A stretch of 64,000 nucleotides of DNA. Source: Ventricola sp017626895 (GTDB lineage Bacteria > Bacillota > Clostridia > Christensenellales > Aristaeellaceae). The stretch lies in contig JAGAHV010000199.1 in NCBI GenBank assembly GCA_017626895.1, forward strand, positions 19,310 through 83,309, in the 5' to 3' direction. This document shows positions 8,161 to 17,184 of this stretch, one piece after another; positions within the stretch are counted from its first letter, which is position 1; each line of letters opens with the position of its first letter. Position numbers and translations under genes: made by a program. The notes under the pieces were generated by a model. The model made no database searches. It worked only from the letters and a program-made list of their open reading frames with translations, and was not told the DNA's origin.

Positions 8161-9399
8161 ATGCTGGATAAAAATCAGAACAAGGAAATGATCGAGGCTG
8201 TTGCGGCGCTGGCCAAGGAAAAGGGCATCAGCAAGGAAGTCCTTTTTACGGCCATCGAGGAAGCACTCCGCAGTGCCTATAAAAATAACTTTAACAAGCA
8301 GAACGGCGCTGCTCCCGTCAATACCAATGTTCGGGTTGAATTGAACCGGGAAAATGGTGCAGTTCATCTTTACGCACGCAAAACAGTTGTTCTGGAAGTG
8401 GAAGATGATGCGACCGAGATTTCTCTTGAAGAGGCAAGGAAGATACAGCCGAGCTATGAGGAGGATGACATCGTCGAGACCGAGGTGACGCCCTCCAATT
8501 TCCGGCGCATGGCGGCACAGACCGCCAAGCAGGTCATCGTGCAGAAGATCCGTGAGGCCGAGCGTGGCAAGACTTACGATTCCTTCATCGAAAAGGAAAA
8601 CGAGATTCTGACGGCCATCATTTACAGTGTGGACCCCATCAGCCATGATGTCAATGTGGAAATCGGCAAGACGGCCGGCATTCTTGAGGTCAGTCAGCAG
8701 ATGCCCACGGACAATTACACGCCGGGAGAGCGGCTCAAGGTATACGTCCTTGAGGTAGACGGCGGCCGCGGCGGAAAAGGCGGCACGCAGGTACACGTGT
8801 CCAGAATCCACCCGGGTCTGGTCAAGCGCCTGTTTGAGATGGAGGTTCCGGAAATTCAGAAAGGCGAGGTTCAGATCAAGTCCATCGCCCGCGAGGCCGG
8901 CTCCAGAACGAAAATCGCGGTTCATTCCACGGATGCCATGATTGATCCGGTGGGGTCCTGCGTCGGGCCCCGCGGTCAGCGGGTTGACCGGGTGGTTACG
9001 GAACTCAAGAATGAGAAGATTGATATCATCAAATGGTCTCAGGATCCCACGGAGTTCGTCTCAAATGCCCTGAACCCGGCAAATGTGCTGAGTGCCACGA
9101 TCAATGAGAAGGAAAAGATCTGCAATGTGGTGGTGCCGGACAATCAGCTGTCCCTGGCCATCGGCAAGGAAGGACAGAATGCCCGTCTGGCGGCCCGCCT
9201 GACCGGCTGGAAGATCGATATCAAGAGTGCTACCCAGGCAGCGGAGGCGGAGCAGGAAAAGGAAGCGCCGTCCGCAGCTGAGGCAAAGGAACCGGAAATG
9301 CCCGACACTTCGGACACCCTTGATGATCTTTCCATTGATGAACTGGATCTGGATGATCTCAAGGTGGATGACCTGGACATTCCGGATGATGTGAAGTAA
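8161..9399 (+). CDS. nusA: Transcription termination/antitermination factor NusA
   Basis: 412 residues. N-terminal RNA-polymerase-binding domain (about 1-125), S1 domain (about 135-200), then two KH domains containing GSCVGPRGQRVDRV and LAIGKEGQNARLAARLTGWKIDI. After about residue 350 the protein has an acidic tail rich in Asp and Leu (DDLSIDELDLDDLKVDD) rather than the two AR repeats of proteobacterial NusA; the tail is longer than in many Firmicutes. NusA controls pausing, termination and antitermination and often autoregulates this operon. Ribosome site TGGAGG upstream. Confidence 0.96.
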   Translation: MLDKNQNKEMIEAVAALAKEKGISKEVLFTAIEEALRSAYKNNFNKQNGAAPVNTNVRVELNRENGAVHLYARKTVVLEVEDDATEISLEEARKIQPSYEEDDIVETEVTPSNFRRMAAQTAKQVIVQKIREAERGKTYDSFIEKENEILTAIIYSVDPISHDVNVEIGKTAGILEVSQQMPTDNYTPGERLKVYVLEVDGGRGGKGGTQVHVSRIHPGLVKRLFEMEVPEIQKGEVQIKSIAREAGSRTKIAVHSTDAMIDPVGSCVGPRGQRVDRVVTELKNEKIDIIKWSQDPTEFVSNALNPANVLSATINEKEKICNVVVPDNQLSLAIGKEGQNARLAARLTGWKIDIKSATQAAEAEQEKEAPSAAEAKEPEMPDTSDTLDDLSIDELDLDDLKVDDLDIPDDVK

Positions 9400-9410
9400 G
9401 GGGTATCAGT

Positions 9411-9674
9411 TTGAAAGCAAGAAAAATTCCGATGCGTATGTGTGTCGGTTGCCGAGAGATGAAAGAGAAAAAGAGCCTTCTGCGCATCGTCAAAAATGCG
9501 GAGGGCGAAATCTCCTTTGATAAAACCGGAAAAGCTTCCGGCCGCGGTGCCTACATCTGCCGCAGCAGGGAATGTCTGATGAAAGCGCGGCAGCAGCGGC
9601 AGCTGGAACGGGCTCTTGAAACCCGGATCGGCGAGGAAATCTTTGATCGTCTTGCAGAGGAAATGGATGAATAA
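9411..9674 (+). CDS. ylxR: YlxR/RnpM (DUF448) RNA-binding protein
   Basis: 87 residues, TTG start preceded by AAGGGG. Family motifs RMCVGCREMKEKKSLLRIV and GRGAYICRSRECL (four Cys in all). YlxR is reported in Bacillus subtilis to bind RNase P RNA and modulate its activity (RnpM). Lies between nusA and ylxQ as in most Firmicutes; its 3' end overlaps ylxQ by 8 bases. Confidence 0.92.
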   Translation: MKARKIPMRMCVGCREMKEKKSLLRIVKNAEGEISFDKTGKASGRGAYICRSRECLMKARQQRQLERALETRIGEEIFDRLAEEMDE

Positions 9675-10029
9675 AGCAAATGCTTTTTTCGGTACGCTGG
9701 GACTTGCCATGCGTTCCGGTCAGGTCGTCATCGGTGAGCCGAAGACCCGGATGCTTTTGTCCGGAGGGAAGGCCGCACTGGTCCTGATCGACGCGGCAGC
9801 CTCAGCGAATACAAAGAAAACGGTTCTTGACAAATGCCGGTTTTACGGCTGTCCCGCGGTGACTGTGGCGCAGGGATGCCTGGGAACGGCACTCGGGCGT
9901 CCGGCATGCATCGTGGCCGGCGTACTAAAAGGCGGACTTGGTGAACTGCTTTATAAAAAGGTCGTGGAAAACAAATTCAATGAAATACAATTCGAACTCA
10001 ACGACGGACAAACACAGGCAAATATGTGA
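9667..10029 (+). CDS. ylxQ: YlxQ, L7Ae/L30e-family RNA-binding protein
   Basis: 120 residues from the ATG at 9667, which overlaps the end of ylxR (ATGAATAA) and has AGAGGA upstream. The frame is open from 9616, but that part lies inside ylxR. L7Ae fold: GLAMRSGQVVIGEPKT, then ALVLIDAAASANTKK, CPAVTVAQGCLGTALGRPACIVAGV. Probable kink-turn RNA or ribosome-associated protein. Its partners are not known. Confidence 0.88.
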   Translation: MNKANAFFGTLGLAMRSGQVVIGEPKTRMLLSGGKAALVLIDAAASANTKKTVLDKCRFYGCPAVTVAQGCLGTALGRPACIVAGVLKGGLGELLYKKVVENKFNEIQFELNDGQTQANM

Positions 10030-10050
10030 ATTGTGGGGTGCAATTGCTGA

Positions 10051-12951
10051 ATGGCGAAGAAAATTCAAGAATTAACCAAGGAACTCAGTCAGAAATCTGT
10101 TCAACTCTATGCGGATGTCTCCAAAACGAAGAGTGCTGCCGAGAAGCTGCTGGCTGATCTGAAAAAGATCGAGACAGGCTTTGCACAGAAAGAAGAGGCG
10201 GCGATTGCCGAGCAGAAAATGCGGACAATCCAGGCAACCAAAGCGTGGACCATGCCGGATGATGTCGTTGAGGAGAAGCCGGCCGCGTCCTCAGAACCCG
10301 TGGCAGCCCCTGAGAAGGCCGATCCGGTCAGGGAGATGAAGACGCCTGCGGCTGAGACAAAGAATGAAAAGGCCGAGCATATGCCCCGCGAGGAAAAAGC
10401 CGAGAAAACGGAGAAGGTGCAGCTCGAAGCAAAGGCAGCGGCTGAGAAACCGGTACAGGAAAACCAGCCCTCAGAGCCTGCCGTTAAGGAACAGCCTGTA
10501 AAAGCTGCACAGCCTCAGGGGAATGTCCGTCCGGCCCAGGAGCAGCAGAGTCCGGCACAGCAGGGTCAGCAAGCCCAGAGCCAGTCGCGTCAGGCGCAGC
10601 CCCGTCAGGGACAGCAGGGCCAGGGCTTTGTCCGTCAGGGTCAGCAGGGTCAGGCGCAGCCTCGTCAGGGTCAGCAGGGTCAGGCTCAGTCCCGTCAGGG
10701 CCAGCAGGGTCAGGCTCAGCCCCGTCAGGGCCAGCAGGGTCAGGGCTTCGGCCGTCAGGGACAGCAGGGTCAGGGCTTTGCACCGCGTCAGGGACAGCAG
10801 GGCCAGGGCTTTGCACCGCGTCAGGGCCAGCAGGGTCAGGGCTTTGGCCGGCCGGGTCAGCAGGGCCAGGGTTTTGCCCGTCAGGGACAGCCGGGACAGC
10901 AGGGCGGCATGAGGCCGGGAAACGGACCGCAGAACCGTCCGGCAGGGGCCAGGATGAAGCCCAAGGCGGCGGAGCCGGATATCATTCCGTCCATCGAGAA
11001 GGAACGCGTTTCCAACTACGATCCCAACAAGAAGCTGCGTCAGCGGCAGCATGATCCTGAGCATCAGGTCACCAAGAACCGCAAACAGCTTGCCCGTGAG
11101 AGCGGTTACAGCGACATGGATGATGAAGTGGTACGCGGCCGCAGGAAGAAGCAGAGCAAGCAGGACAAGCAGCAGAAGATGGCGCCGATCAAGATTGAAA
11201 CCGCTTACATGACGGCGGAGACCATCACGGTGCGCGATCTGACAGAGCGTATCGGCAAGCCGGCCGGCGAGATCATCAAGAAGCTGATGCTCCTTGGCAT
11301 CATGGCCACGATCAATCAGGAACTGGATTTTGATACTGCTTCTCTGGTCGCCTCTGAATTCGGCGTCACGCTGGAAATGAAGCTGGATAAGACGGCAGAG
11401 GATGCACTCTCTGCGGAGAACATTGAGGATAAGGAAGAGGATCTCCAGCCGCGTCCGCCGGTCATTACGGTGATGGGTCACGTCGACCACGGCAAGACCT
11501 CGCTGCTTGACTATATCCGCAAGACCAAGGTAACCGATGGCGAGGCCGGCGGCATTACTCAGCACATCGGCGCCTATGTGGCGCAGGTCAACGGGCGTCA
11601 GATCACGTTCCTGGATACCCCCGGCCACGAGGCGTTCACGGCCATGCGTGCCCGCGGCACACAGGCTACCGATATCGCCATCCTGGTGGTGGCGGCAGAT
11701 GACGGCGTCATGCCGCAGACCATTGAGTCCATTCATCATGCCCGCGCGGCCAAGTGCCCGGTCATTGTGGCCATCAATAAGATTGACAAGCCGGGGGCCG
11801 ATCCGGAGCAGGTCAAGCAGGGCCTGACCCAGTATGAACTGATCCCCGAGGAGTGGGGCGGCGATACCATCATGGTTCCCGTTTCCGCCAAGACGGGCGA
11901 AGGGGTGGATGACCTGCTTGAGAATGTCCTGCTGCTGGCGGACATGCTGGAGCTGAAGGCCAATCCGGACAGAAAGGCCCGCGGCGTCATTATCGAGGCC
12001 AAGCTGGATCATTCCCGCGGCCCGGTCGCCACGGTTCTCGTGCAGAACGGCACACTCAATGTGGGCGACATGGTCGTTTCCGGCAGCACCTATGGCCGTG
12101 TGCGCGCCATGACCAACAGCCGCGGCGAACGCGTCAAGTCGGCGGGTCCCGCCACACCGGTTGAGATTGTCGGATTCGGTGAGGTGCCGGATGCCGGCGA
12201 GGAGCTCATTGCCGTTGAGGATGAACGGCTGGCACGTCAGGTCGTTCAGGAGCGTTCCGCCAAGGCACGTGCCTCCATGGCCAAGAGCAGCTCGGCTTCT
12301 TCTCTGGAAGAGCTCTACAGCAAGCTGGCCGAGGGCGAAGTGAAGGATCTGAACATCATCATCAAGGCCGATGTTCAGGGCTCCGTGGAAGCGGTCAAGC
12401 AGTCACTTGAAAAACTCAGCAATGACAAGGTCCATGTGAAGACCATTCACAGCGGTGTGGGCGGCGTGACAGAGAACGATGTCATGCTGGCCGGCATTGA
12501 CGGGGCCATCATTATCGGATTCAATGTCCGTCCGGACGGAAAAGCCCGCGAGGCGGCTCAGCGCGATGGCATTGATATTCGTTATTACCGGATTATCTAT
12601 CAGGCCATCGAGGATATCGAGAAGGCCATGAAGGGCATGCTCTCACCGGAGTTCAAGGAGAATCTCCTGGGGCACGCGGAGGTCCGCAATGTGTTCAGAA
12701 TCACCGGTGTCGGCACCGTTGCTGGCTGCTATGTCACGGATGGAAAGATCCAGCGCAACGCGCAGGTCCGTCTGCTTCGTGACAATGTGGTTATCTTTGA
12801 GGGCAAGCTTTCCTCCCTGCAGCGCTTCAAGGATTCCGTCCGTGAGGTCTCGGAGGGTTATGAGTGCGGCGTCGGTCTTGAGAACTATTCCGACATCAAG
12901 AACGGCGACGTGGTGGAATGCTTCCTGATGGAAGAGGTCAAGGTGGGTTAA
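10051..12951 (+). CDS. infB: Translation initiation factor IF-2
   Basis: 966 residues. Short N-terminal helical segment, an Ala/Glu/Lys linker (about 60-165), then an unusual Gln/Gly/Arg-rich tract at about 165-295 built on RQGQQGQ(G/A). Next comes the IF2_N region (ETITVRDLTERIGKPAGEIIKKLMLLG, given in part), the GTPase domain from about 470 with G1 GHVDHGKTS, G3 DTPGHEAF, G4 NKID, and domains II, III and C2. The factor brings fMet-tRNA to the 30S subunit and promotes subunit joining. Centre of the nusA/infB operon; followed by a weak hairpin and rbfA. Confidence 0.96.
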   Translation: MAKKIQELTKELSQKSVQLYADVSKTKSAAEKLLADLKKIETGFAQKEEAAIAEQKMRTIQATKAWTMPDDVVEEKPAASSEPVAAPEKADPVREMKTPAAETKNEKAEHMPREEKAEKTEKVQLEAKAAAEKPVQENQPSEPAVKEQPVKAAQPQGNVRPAQEQQSPAQQGQQAQSQSRQAQPRQGQQGQGFVRQGQQGQAQPRQGQQGQAQSRQGQQGQAQPRQGQQGQGFGRQGQQGQGFAPRQGQQGQGFAPRQGQQGQGFGRPGQQGQGFARQGQPGQQGGMRPGNGPQNRPAGARMKPKAAEPDIIPSIEKERVSNYDPNKKLRQRQHDPEHQVTKNRKQLARESGYSDMDDEVVRGRRKKQSKQDKQQKMAPIKIETAYMTAETITVRDLTERIGKPAGEIIKKLMLLGIMATINQELDFDTASLVASEFGVTLEMKLDKTAEDALSAENIEDKEEDLQPRPPVITVMGHVDHGKTSLLDYIRKTKVTDGEAGGITQHIGAYVAQVNGRQITFLDTPGHEAFTAMRARGTQATDIAILVVAADDGVMPQTIESIHHARAAKCPVIVAINKIDKPGADPEQVKQGLTQYELIPEEWGGDTIMVPVSAKTGEGVDDLLENVLLLADMLELKANPDRKARGVIIEAKLDHSRGPVATVLVQNGTLNVGDMVVSGSTYGRVRAMTNSRGERVKSAGPATPVEIVGFGEVPDAGEELIAVEDERLARQVVQERSAKARASMAKSSSASSLEELYSKLAEGEVKDLNIIIKADVQGSVEAVKQSLEKLSNDKVHVKTIHSGVGGVTENDVMLAGIDGAIIIGFNVRPDGKAREAAQRDGIDIRYYRIIYQAIEDIEKAMKGMLSPEFKENLLGHAEVRNVFRITGVGTVAGCYVTDGKIQRNAQVRLLRDNVVIFEGKLSSLQRFKDSVREVSEGYECGVGLENYSDIKNGDVVECFLMEEVKVG
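10560..10910 (+). repeat. In-frame tandem repeats in infB encoding RQGQQGQ units
   Basis: Degenerate repeats of CGTCAGGG(A/C)CAGCAGGG with 15-30 base spacing encode about ten RQGQQGQ(GF/AQ/GFAP) units. They are coding and remain in frame. Repeat number may vary between strains by slippage. Confidence 0.85.
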
Positions 12952-12976
12952 TGCCCCCCTGGTAAAGAGGAAAACT

Positions 12977-13015
12977 GGCACGTTTGGAAAACAGACCGGA
13001 CGTGCCTTTCTTTGA
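12977..13015 (+). terminator. Weak hairpin between infB and rbfA
   Basis: Stem GGCACGT / ACGTGCC with a 16-base loop, then TTTCTTTG. It may attenuate read-through from infB into rbfA; it cannot be a full stop, because rbfA and the downstream genes have no obvious promoter. Confidence 0.45.
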
Positions 13016-13025
13016 AAGGAACAGT

Positions 13026-13403
13026 ATGTCAGTACAGCAGTTTGAACGGACAGACCGGATTGCATCGGAGATGATGCGTGAGGTGGAAAAAATTATCCGT
13101 GAGGAGGTGCGTGACCCCAGAACGGACTGTCTGTTTTCCATTACCCATGCCGAGGTGACCCGTGATCTGCGCTATGCGAAAATCTATGTAAGCGTGCTGG
13201 AAGAGGACAAGCGTCAGCCGATGATGAAGGCGCTCAAGAGTGCCGCCGGTTTCATCCGGCACGCCGTCGGACAGAGGATTCAGATGCGTTATACACCGGA
13301 ACTGATTTTCTATCTGGATACCTCCATTGAATATGGTGTTCACATTGCAGAAATTCTGAATCAGGTGAACAAGGAGACAAAGGATGTCAATAGAGAGCAG
13401 TGA
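13026..13403 (+). CDS. rbfA: 30S ribosome-binding factor RbfA
   Basis: 125 residues from the ATG at 13026 (MSVQQFERTDRIASEM), with GAAAGGA upstream. A TTG 42 bases earlier is open but falls in the infB-rbfA hairpin. KH-like fold: VEKIIREEVRDPR, ITHAEVTRDLRYAKIYVS, LRPELIFYLD-like MRYTPELIFYLD. Needed for 16S rRNA 5' end maturation and cold growth. Its 3' end overlaps nrnA by 20 bases. Confidence 0.94.
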   Translation: MSVQQFERTDRIASEMMREVEKIIREEVRDPRTDCLFSITHAEVTRDLRYAKIYVSVLEEDKRQPMMKALKSAAGFIRHAVGQRIQMRYTPELIFYLDTSIEYGVHIAEILNQVNKETKDVNREQ

Positions 13404-14349
13404 CGCCTGGCTTGAGCAGCTGAAAAATGGAAGGTCTTTTCTTCTCATCTCCCATATAAGCCCGGACGGGGATACCATTGGCTCTGTTCTGGCTCTTCGT
13501 CTTGCCCTTCTGTCCCTTGGGAAAAAGGTCAGCATTGTCTGTGACGGGGTCATTCCCGCCTTCATTCCTCCTCTTCCGGGCCTTGATGACTATCTGAAGC
13601 CGGAGGAGGTCAACGGGGGATATGATACGGCCATTGCGGTCGATGTCAGTGCACCGGAGATGATGGGCAATTCAGGTCCGCTCTTTGAGGAGGCCAGTTG
13701 CAGGATGGTCGTTGATCATCACGCGACAAATCCCGCCTTCGGGGACATTAACTGGATCCGGCGGGGAGAATCAGCCTGCTGTCAGATTATCTATGATGCT
13801 GTCAGGGAACTGGGGATTGCGCTGAACCGGGAACTGGCGGAATGCCTTCTGCTGGGGCTTTCCACTGATACCGGCCATTTTCAGTACAGCAGCACGACTG
13901 CCCTGACAATGGAGACCGCCGCCGCCCTGGTCGACGCCGGGGCGGATATCAGCCGGCTGACCCGGTATCTTTACCGTTCGCAGAGCATGTCAAGAGTCCG
14001 GCTGACAAAACTCGTTTATTCAAAAATGCATTTTGCCGACAATGAGCAGATCGGCATGGTCGAATTAACCATGGATGATGTGGCGCAGACCGGAGCCTCA
14101 AAGGAAGACATGGATGGCCTGGTCAATATACCGCTTGAAATCAGCGGTGTCCGGTTTGCCTTCCTGGCCAGCGAGGGGGAAAAAGGAATCAAGATATCTC
14201 TGCGGGCAATGGAACCGGATACGGTTAACGATGTGGCAGCCCAATTCGGCGGCGGCGGGCATGCGCAGGCAGCTGGCTGTACCATTCGCGGACTTTCCCT
14301 GTATGAAGCGGCCGAAAAGGTCCTTCAGGCGATTGAGGCCAAACTATGA
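13384..14349 (+). CDS. nrnA: Bifunctional oligoribonuclease / PAP phosphatase NrnA (DHH-DHHA1)
   Basis: 321 residues. DHH motifs HISPDGDTIGS (about 22-32), AVDVS, VVDHHAT near 104-110, and DHHA1 glycine motif GGGGHAQAAGC near the C-terminus. NrnA degrades 2-5 nt RNA, including pGpG, and dephosphorylates 3'-phosphoadenosine 5'-phosphate. The pGpG activity could close c-di-GMP turnover started by the EAL protein at 33067, which is inference. Position between rbfA and truB is standard in Firmicutes. Overlaps rbfA by 20 bases and truB by 4. Confidence 0.9.
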   Translation: MSIESSDAWLEQLKNGRSFLLISHISPDGDTIGSVLALRLALLSLGKKVSIVCDGVIPAFIPPLPGLDDYLKPEEVNGGYDTAIAVDVSAPEMMGNSGPLFEEASCRMVVDHHATNPAFGDINWIRRGESACCQIIYDAVRELGIALNRELAECLLLGLSTDTGHFQYSSTTALTMETAAALVDAGADISRLTRYLYRSQSMSRVRLTKLVYSKMHFADNEQIGMVELTMDDVAQTGASKEDMDGLVNIPLEISGVRFAFLASEGEKGIKISLRAMEPDTVNDVAAQFGGGGHAQAAGCTIRGLSLYEAAEKVLQAIEAKL

Positions 14350-15209
14350 ATGGATTTCTTGCCGTTCTGAAACCGCCCGGAATCACCTCCGCGGCAGTTG
14401 TCGGGAAGGTGAAGCATGCTCTGCCCAAAGGTACCCGGGTGGGCCATGCAGGAACCCTTGACCCGGCAGCGGCCGGCGTTCTGCCGGTGATGATCGGGCG
14501 GGCAACACGCCTGTTCGACTATACCACGGACAAAACGAAAGTGTATATTGCCGAGCTGGTTCCCGGGATCGAGACGGATACGCAGGATACCACCGGAACC
14601 GTCCTGCGCCGGGGACCGACTTTTTCGCAGACGGAACTTGAGGCTGTATTGCCTTCGTTTATCGGGACGGTTGCCCAGATTCCGCCCATGTACTCCGCGC
14701 TGAAGCGGGATGGTCAGCGGCTGTATGAGCTGGCCAGAAAAGGGGAGTCGCTGGAACTTGAGGCCAGGAACGTTCAGATTGACGGGATTCGTGTCCTGTA
14801 CAGCGAAGGCGACCACGTTTTTCTTGAAATCCGCTGCGGGCGGGGAACCTATATGCGGACGCTCTGTCATGACATCGGCCGGGCACTGGGGAGCTGTGCC
14901 TGTATGGGCATGCTGATCCGCACGCAGGCTGGCCCGTTTGCCATCGACGACTGTATCCCGGTTGAGCACCTGGATGCGGCGACGATTGAAAAAGCGCTTC
15001 TGCCCATGGATCTGCCGGTGTTGGGCTTTCCGCAGGTGGATGTGACCGGACAGATTTCCGAACGGCACCTGCGGGCGGGAATGCCCGTTGCCTGCGGGGA
15101 ATCCATTCCGGAAAATGAGCCCGTACGTCTATACTGGCAGGGGCAGTTCTGCGGAATGGCCCGCCGCAAGGAAAATAAACTGACTTTTGACTGTATGCTC
15201 TTGGAGTGA
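14346..15209 (+). CDS. truB: tRNA pseudouridine-55 synthase TruB
   Basis: 287 residues. Starts MNGFLAVLKPPGITSAAVV; catalytic Asp lies in GHAGTLDPAAAGVLPV (about 36-51). Further TruB motifs YIAELVPGIETDTQD and GTYMRTLCHDIGRALG. C-terminal PUA-like region. Makes pseudouridine 55 in the T-loop of tRNAs. ATGA overlap with nrnA indicates translational coupling. Confidence 0.95.
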   Translation: MNGFLAVLKPPGITSAAVVGKVKHALPKGTRVGHAGTLDPAAAGVLPVMIGRATRLFDYTTDKTKVYIAELVPGIETDTQDTTGTVLRRGPTFSQTELEAVLPSFIGTVAQIPPMYSALKRDGQRLYELARKGESLELEARNVQIDGIRVLYSEGDHVFLEIRCGRGTYMRTLCHDIGRALGSCACMGMLIRTQAGPFAIDDCIPVEHLDAATIEKALLPMDLPVLGFPQVDVTGQISERHLRAGMPVACGESIPENEPVRLYWQGQFCGMARRKENKLTFDCMLLE

Positions 15210-15215
15210 AACATA

Positions 15216-16145
15216 TTGAAGATTTATACACAGGAAGAGGAATGGGACGGCGGTGAGACAGCAGTTGCTTTCGGCATGTTTGACGGTGTTCATCTGGGAC
15301 ACCGCAAACTGATTGAAACAAACTGCCGGGAAGCAGAGAAACGCGGGCTGACCGGAATGGTTTTTACCTTTTCCAATCATCCGCTGAGCATCATTACCCC
15401 GGAACAGATTCCGCTGCAGATCAATACAACGGAGGAAAAAATCGCCGATCTTGAATCCTGCGGTGTATCTGCCGTCCTTCTGCGGCCATTTGACCGGGAA
15501 TTTGCCGGTCTCAGTGCGGAGGCGTTTGTTGAGCGGATTGCCTTAACGCTTCATCCCCGGCTCTTTGTCATCGGCTTCAACTACACCTTCGGTGCACATG
15601 GATGCGGCAGGGCAGAGGATATGCAGCGGCTGGGCAAAAAATACGGCATTGACACCTGCATTGTGGACCGGGTGCAGCTGGCAGGGGATACCGTCTCCTC
15701 CAGCCGGATCCGCGCGGCGCTTGCCGAGGGCCAGATTGATCTGGCCAATACCATGCTGGGACGGCCGTATCGGATTTCCGGTGTCGTCGAAAGGGGAAAG
15801 CACCTGGGACGGACCCTGGGATTCCCGACCGCGAACCTGTCTTTTCCGGATGGGAAAATCATTCCCCGATACGGCGTCTATGCCTGCATGGCCCGCATCG
15901 GAACGGCCAGTTATCCGGCCGCGGTCAATGTCGGAAAACATCCGACTGTCCCGGACGGGAAGCCGACGATCGAGGCGTTTCTGCTGGATTATCCGGGCGA
16001 CTCGCTCTATGATGAACACCTGACCTTGGAATTCCGCTATTTTATCCGGCCGGAGCGCCGGTTCGAATCACTGGAGGCGCTCAGGGCGGAGGTTCTGGCC
16101 AACTGTGACGAGGCGGTACAGCTCCTGCGCGGTCAGGCCGTTTAA
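15216..16145 (+). CDS. ribF: Bifunctional riboflavin kinase / FAD synthetase RibF
   Basis: 309 residues, TTG start 6 bases after truB. N-terminal nucleotidyltransferase with FGMFDGVHLGHRKLI and the SSSRIRAAL motif; C-terminal flavokinase with GRTLGFPTANLSFPDGK and AAVNVGKHPTV. Converts riboflavin to FMN and FAD. Last gene of the operon as in many Firmicutes. No SD of note for the TTG (GAGTGAAACATA upstream). Confidence 0.95.
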   Translation: MKIYTQEEEWDGGETAVAFGMFDGVHLGHRKLIETNCREAEKRGLTGMVFTFSNHPLSIITPEQIPLQINTTEEKIADLESCGVSAVLLRPFDREFAGLSAEAFVERIALTLHPRLFVIGFNYTFGAHGCGRAEDMQRLGKKYGIDTCIVDRVQLAGDTVSSSRIRAALAEGQIDLANTMLGRPYRISGVVERGKHLGRTLGFPTANLSFPDGKIIPRYGVYACMARIGTASYPAAVNVGKHPTVPDGKPTIEAFLLDYPGDSLYDEHLTLEFRYFIRPERRFESLEALRAEVLANCDEAVQLLRGQAV

Positions 16146-16158
16146 GTTTCACGATCAT

Positions 16159-16190
16159 GCCTGCCGCAGCGCGGCAGGCTGTTCCATTTC
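16159..16190 (+). terminator. Hairpin after ribF
   Basis: Perfect 9-bp stem GCCTGCCGC / GCGGCAGGC, loop AGC, followed by TGTTCCATTTC. Strong stem but weak U-tract; may end the nusA/infB operon or protect the 5' end of the importer mRNA. Confidence 0.55.
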
Positions 16191-16202
16191 AGTCTTTGAC
16201 AG

Positions 16203-17129
16203 ATGAAGAAAGTGAGAAGGAAAATGAAACGTGTATTTCTGGTATTCATGCTCCTGATGTCTTTCCTGGGAACTGCACTGGCGCTGCCGGAGACAGACCG
16301 CGCAGGGAATCCCATTGCCCTCAAGGATAATCCGGAACGGATCGTCTCCATGGCGCCCTCCACCACGCGGGTGCTGACCGATCTGGGCCTTACGGAAAAG
16401 CTGGCCGCCATTGACACGTATTCCGCCGGCTATCAGCCGTCTCTGTCGAACCTTCCGCAGTTTGACATGATGACCCCGGACGTGGAAAAGCTGGCGGCGC
16501 TTGATCCTGACCTGATCTTCATTACCGGAATGAGCCTTTCCGGCGGCACCAATCCGTATCAGGCCTTGCGGGACATGGGGATTCCCGTGGTGGAGATTCC
16601 CACCAGCAATTCCATTGAAGGCATCCTTCAGGATGTGGCGTTCATCGGGGAGTGTGTCGGCGCCGACGCCGCGCCGCTGACCGCCGGCTTTCAGCCGCTG
16701 CTTGACCGGATCAAAACCCTCCGGGAAACCATTGAAACGAAAAAGACCGTAGCCATTGAGGTAGCGGCACTTCCGTACCTCTGTTACGCAGGCGGCGAAA
16801 CCTACCTGGATGAAATGATCACCCTCATCGGGGCGGAAAATGCGTATCATAACCGGGAGGCATGGGCATCCGTGACCGAAGAGGAAGCGGTTGCCGCCAA
16901 TCCGGATGTGCTTGTGACGGTCATCAGCTATCTGCCGGATCCGGTTGCCGAGATTCTCGGGCGGAAAGGATGGGAGAGCATGAACGCCATCCAGAACAAA
17001 GATGTTTACCTCCTCAATGAGGAGGCGGCCAATCAGCCGAACCATCACATTCTTGACGCGCTCATTGAACTGGCCAAGGCCGTTTATCCGACGGTTTACG
17101 CCGATCTCACCCTGGAGAACCTGAAGTGA
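16203..17129 (+). CDS. ABC importer substrate-binding protein (BtuF/FecB type)
   Basis: 308 residues. Signal peptide (KKVRRKMKR then FLVFMLLMSFLGTALA) and the two-lobed helical-backbone fold of cluster A-II binding proteins: ERIVSMAPSTTRVLTDLGL, then DPDLIFITG, and C-terminal NPDVLVTVISYLP. Partners are the permease and ATPase that follow. Ligand is a metal chelate or corrinoid; the sequence does not say which. No lipobox Cys follows the signal peptide, which is unusual for a Gram-positive binding protein. Start could also be the ATG at 16224; neither has a well-spaced Shine-Dalgarno. Confidence 0.87.
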   Translation: MKKVRRKMKRVFLVFMLLMSFLGTALALPETDRAGNPIALKDNPERIVSMAPSTTRVLTDLGLTEKLAAIDTYSAGYQPSLSNLPQFDMMTPDVEKLAALDPDLIFITGMSLSGGTNPYQALRDMGIPVVEIPTSNSIEGILQDVAFIGECVGADAAPLTAGFQPLLDRIKTLRETIETKKTVAIEVAALPYLCYAGGETYLDEMITLIGAENAYHNREAWASVTEEEAVAANPDVLVTVISYLPDPVAEILGRKGWESMNAIQNKDVYLLNEEAANQPNHHILDALIELAKAVYPTVYADLTLENLK

Positions 17130-17135
17130 GTCCCT

Positions 17136-17171
17136 CGCTCCCGGACCTTTTAACGTGAAAGTCCGGGAGCG
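17136..17171 (+). other. Intercistronic stem-loop between binding protein and permease
   Basis: Perfect 11-bp stem CGCTCCCGGAC / GTCCGGGAGCG with a 14-base loop and no U-tract. Such stems often protect upstream binding-protein mRNA from 3' exonucleases, allowing excess binding protein over permease. That role is inferred. Confidence 0.6.
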
Positions 17172-17184
17172 GACAAGGAGAAAC

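Noticed and set aside
10560..10910. Direct repeats resembling a CRISPR or iteron array
   Set aside because: They are coding repeats in infB with no unique spacers.
10471..12012. 513-codon minus-strand frame
   Set aside because: Shadow of infB; composition reflects the G+C-rich third positions and the Q-rich repeats.
16159..16179. Post-ribF hairpin as a third copy of the bulged leader RNA
   Set aside because: It shares CTGCCGC but has no bulge, no outer stem and no alternative hairpin.
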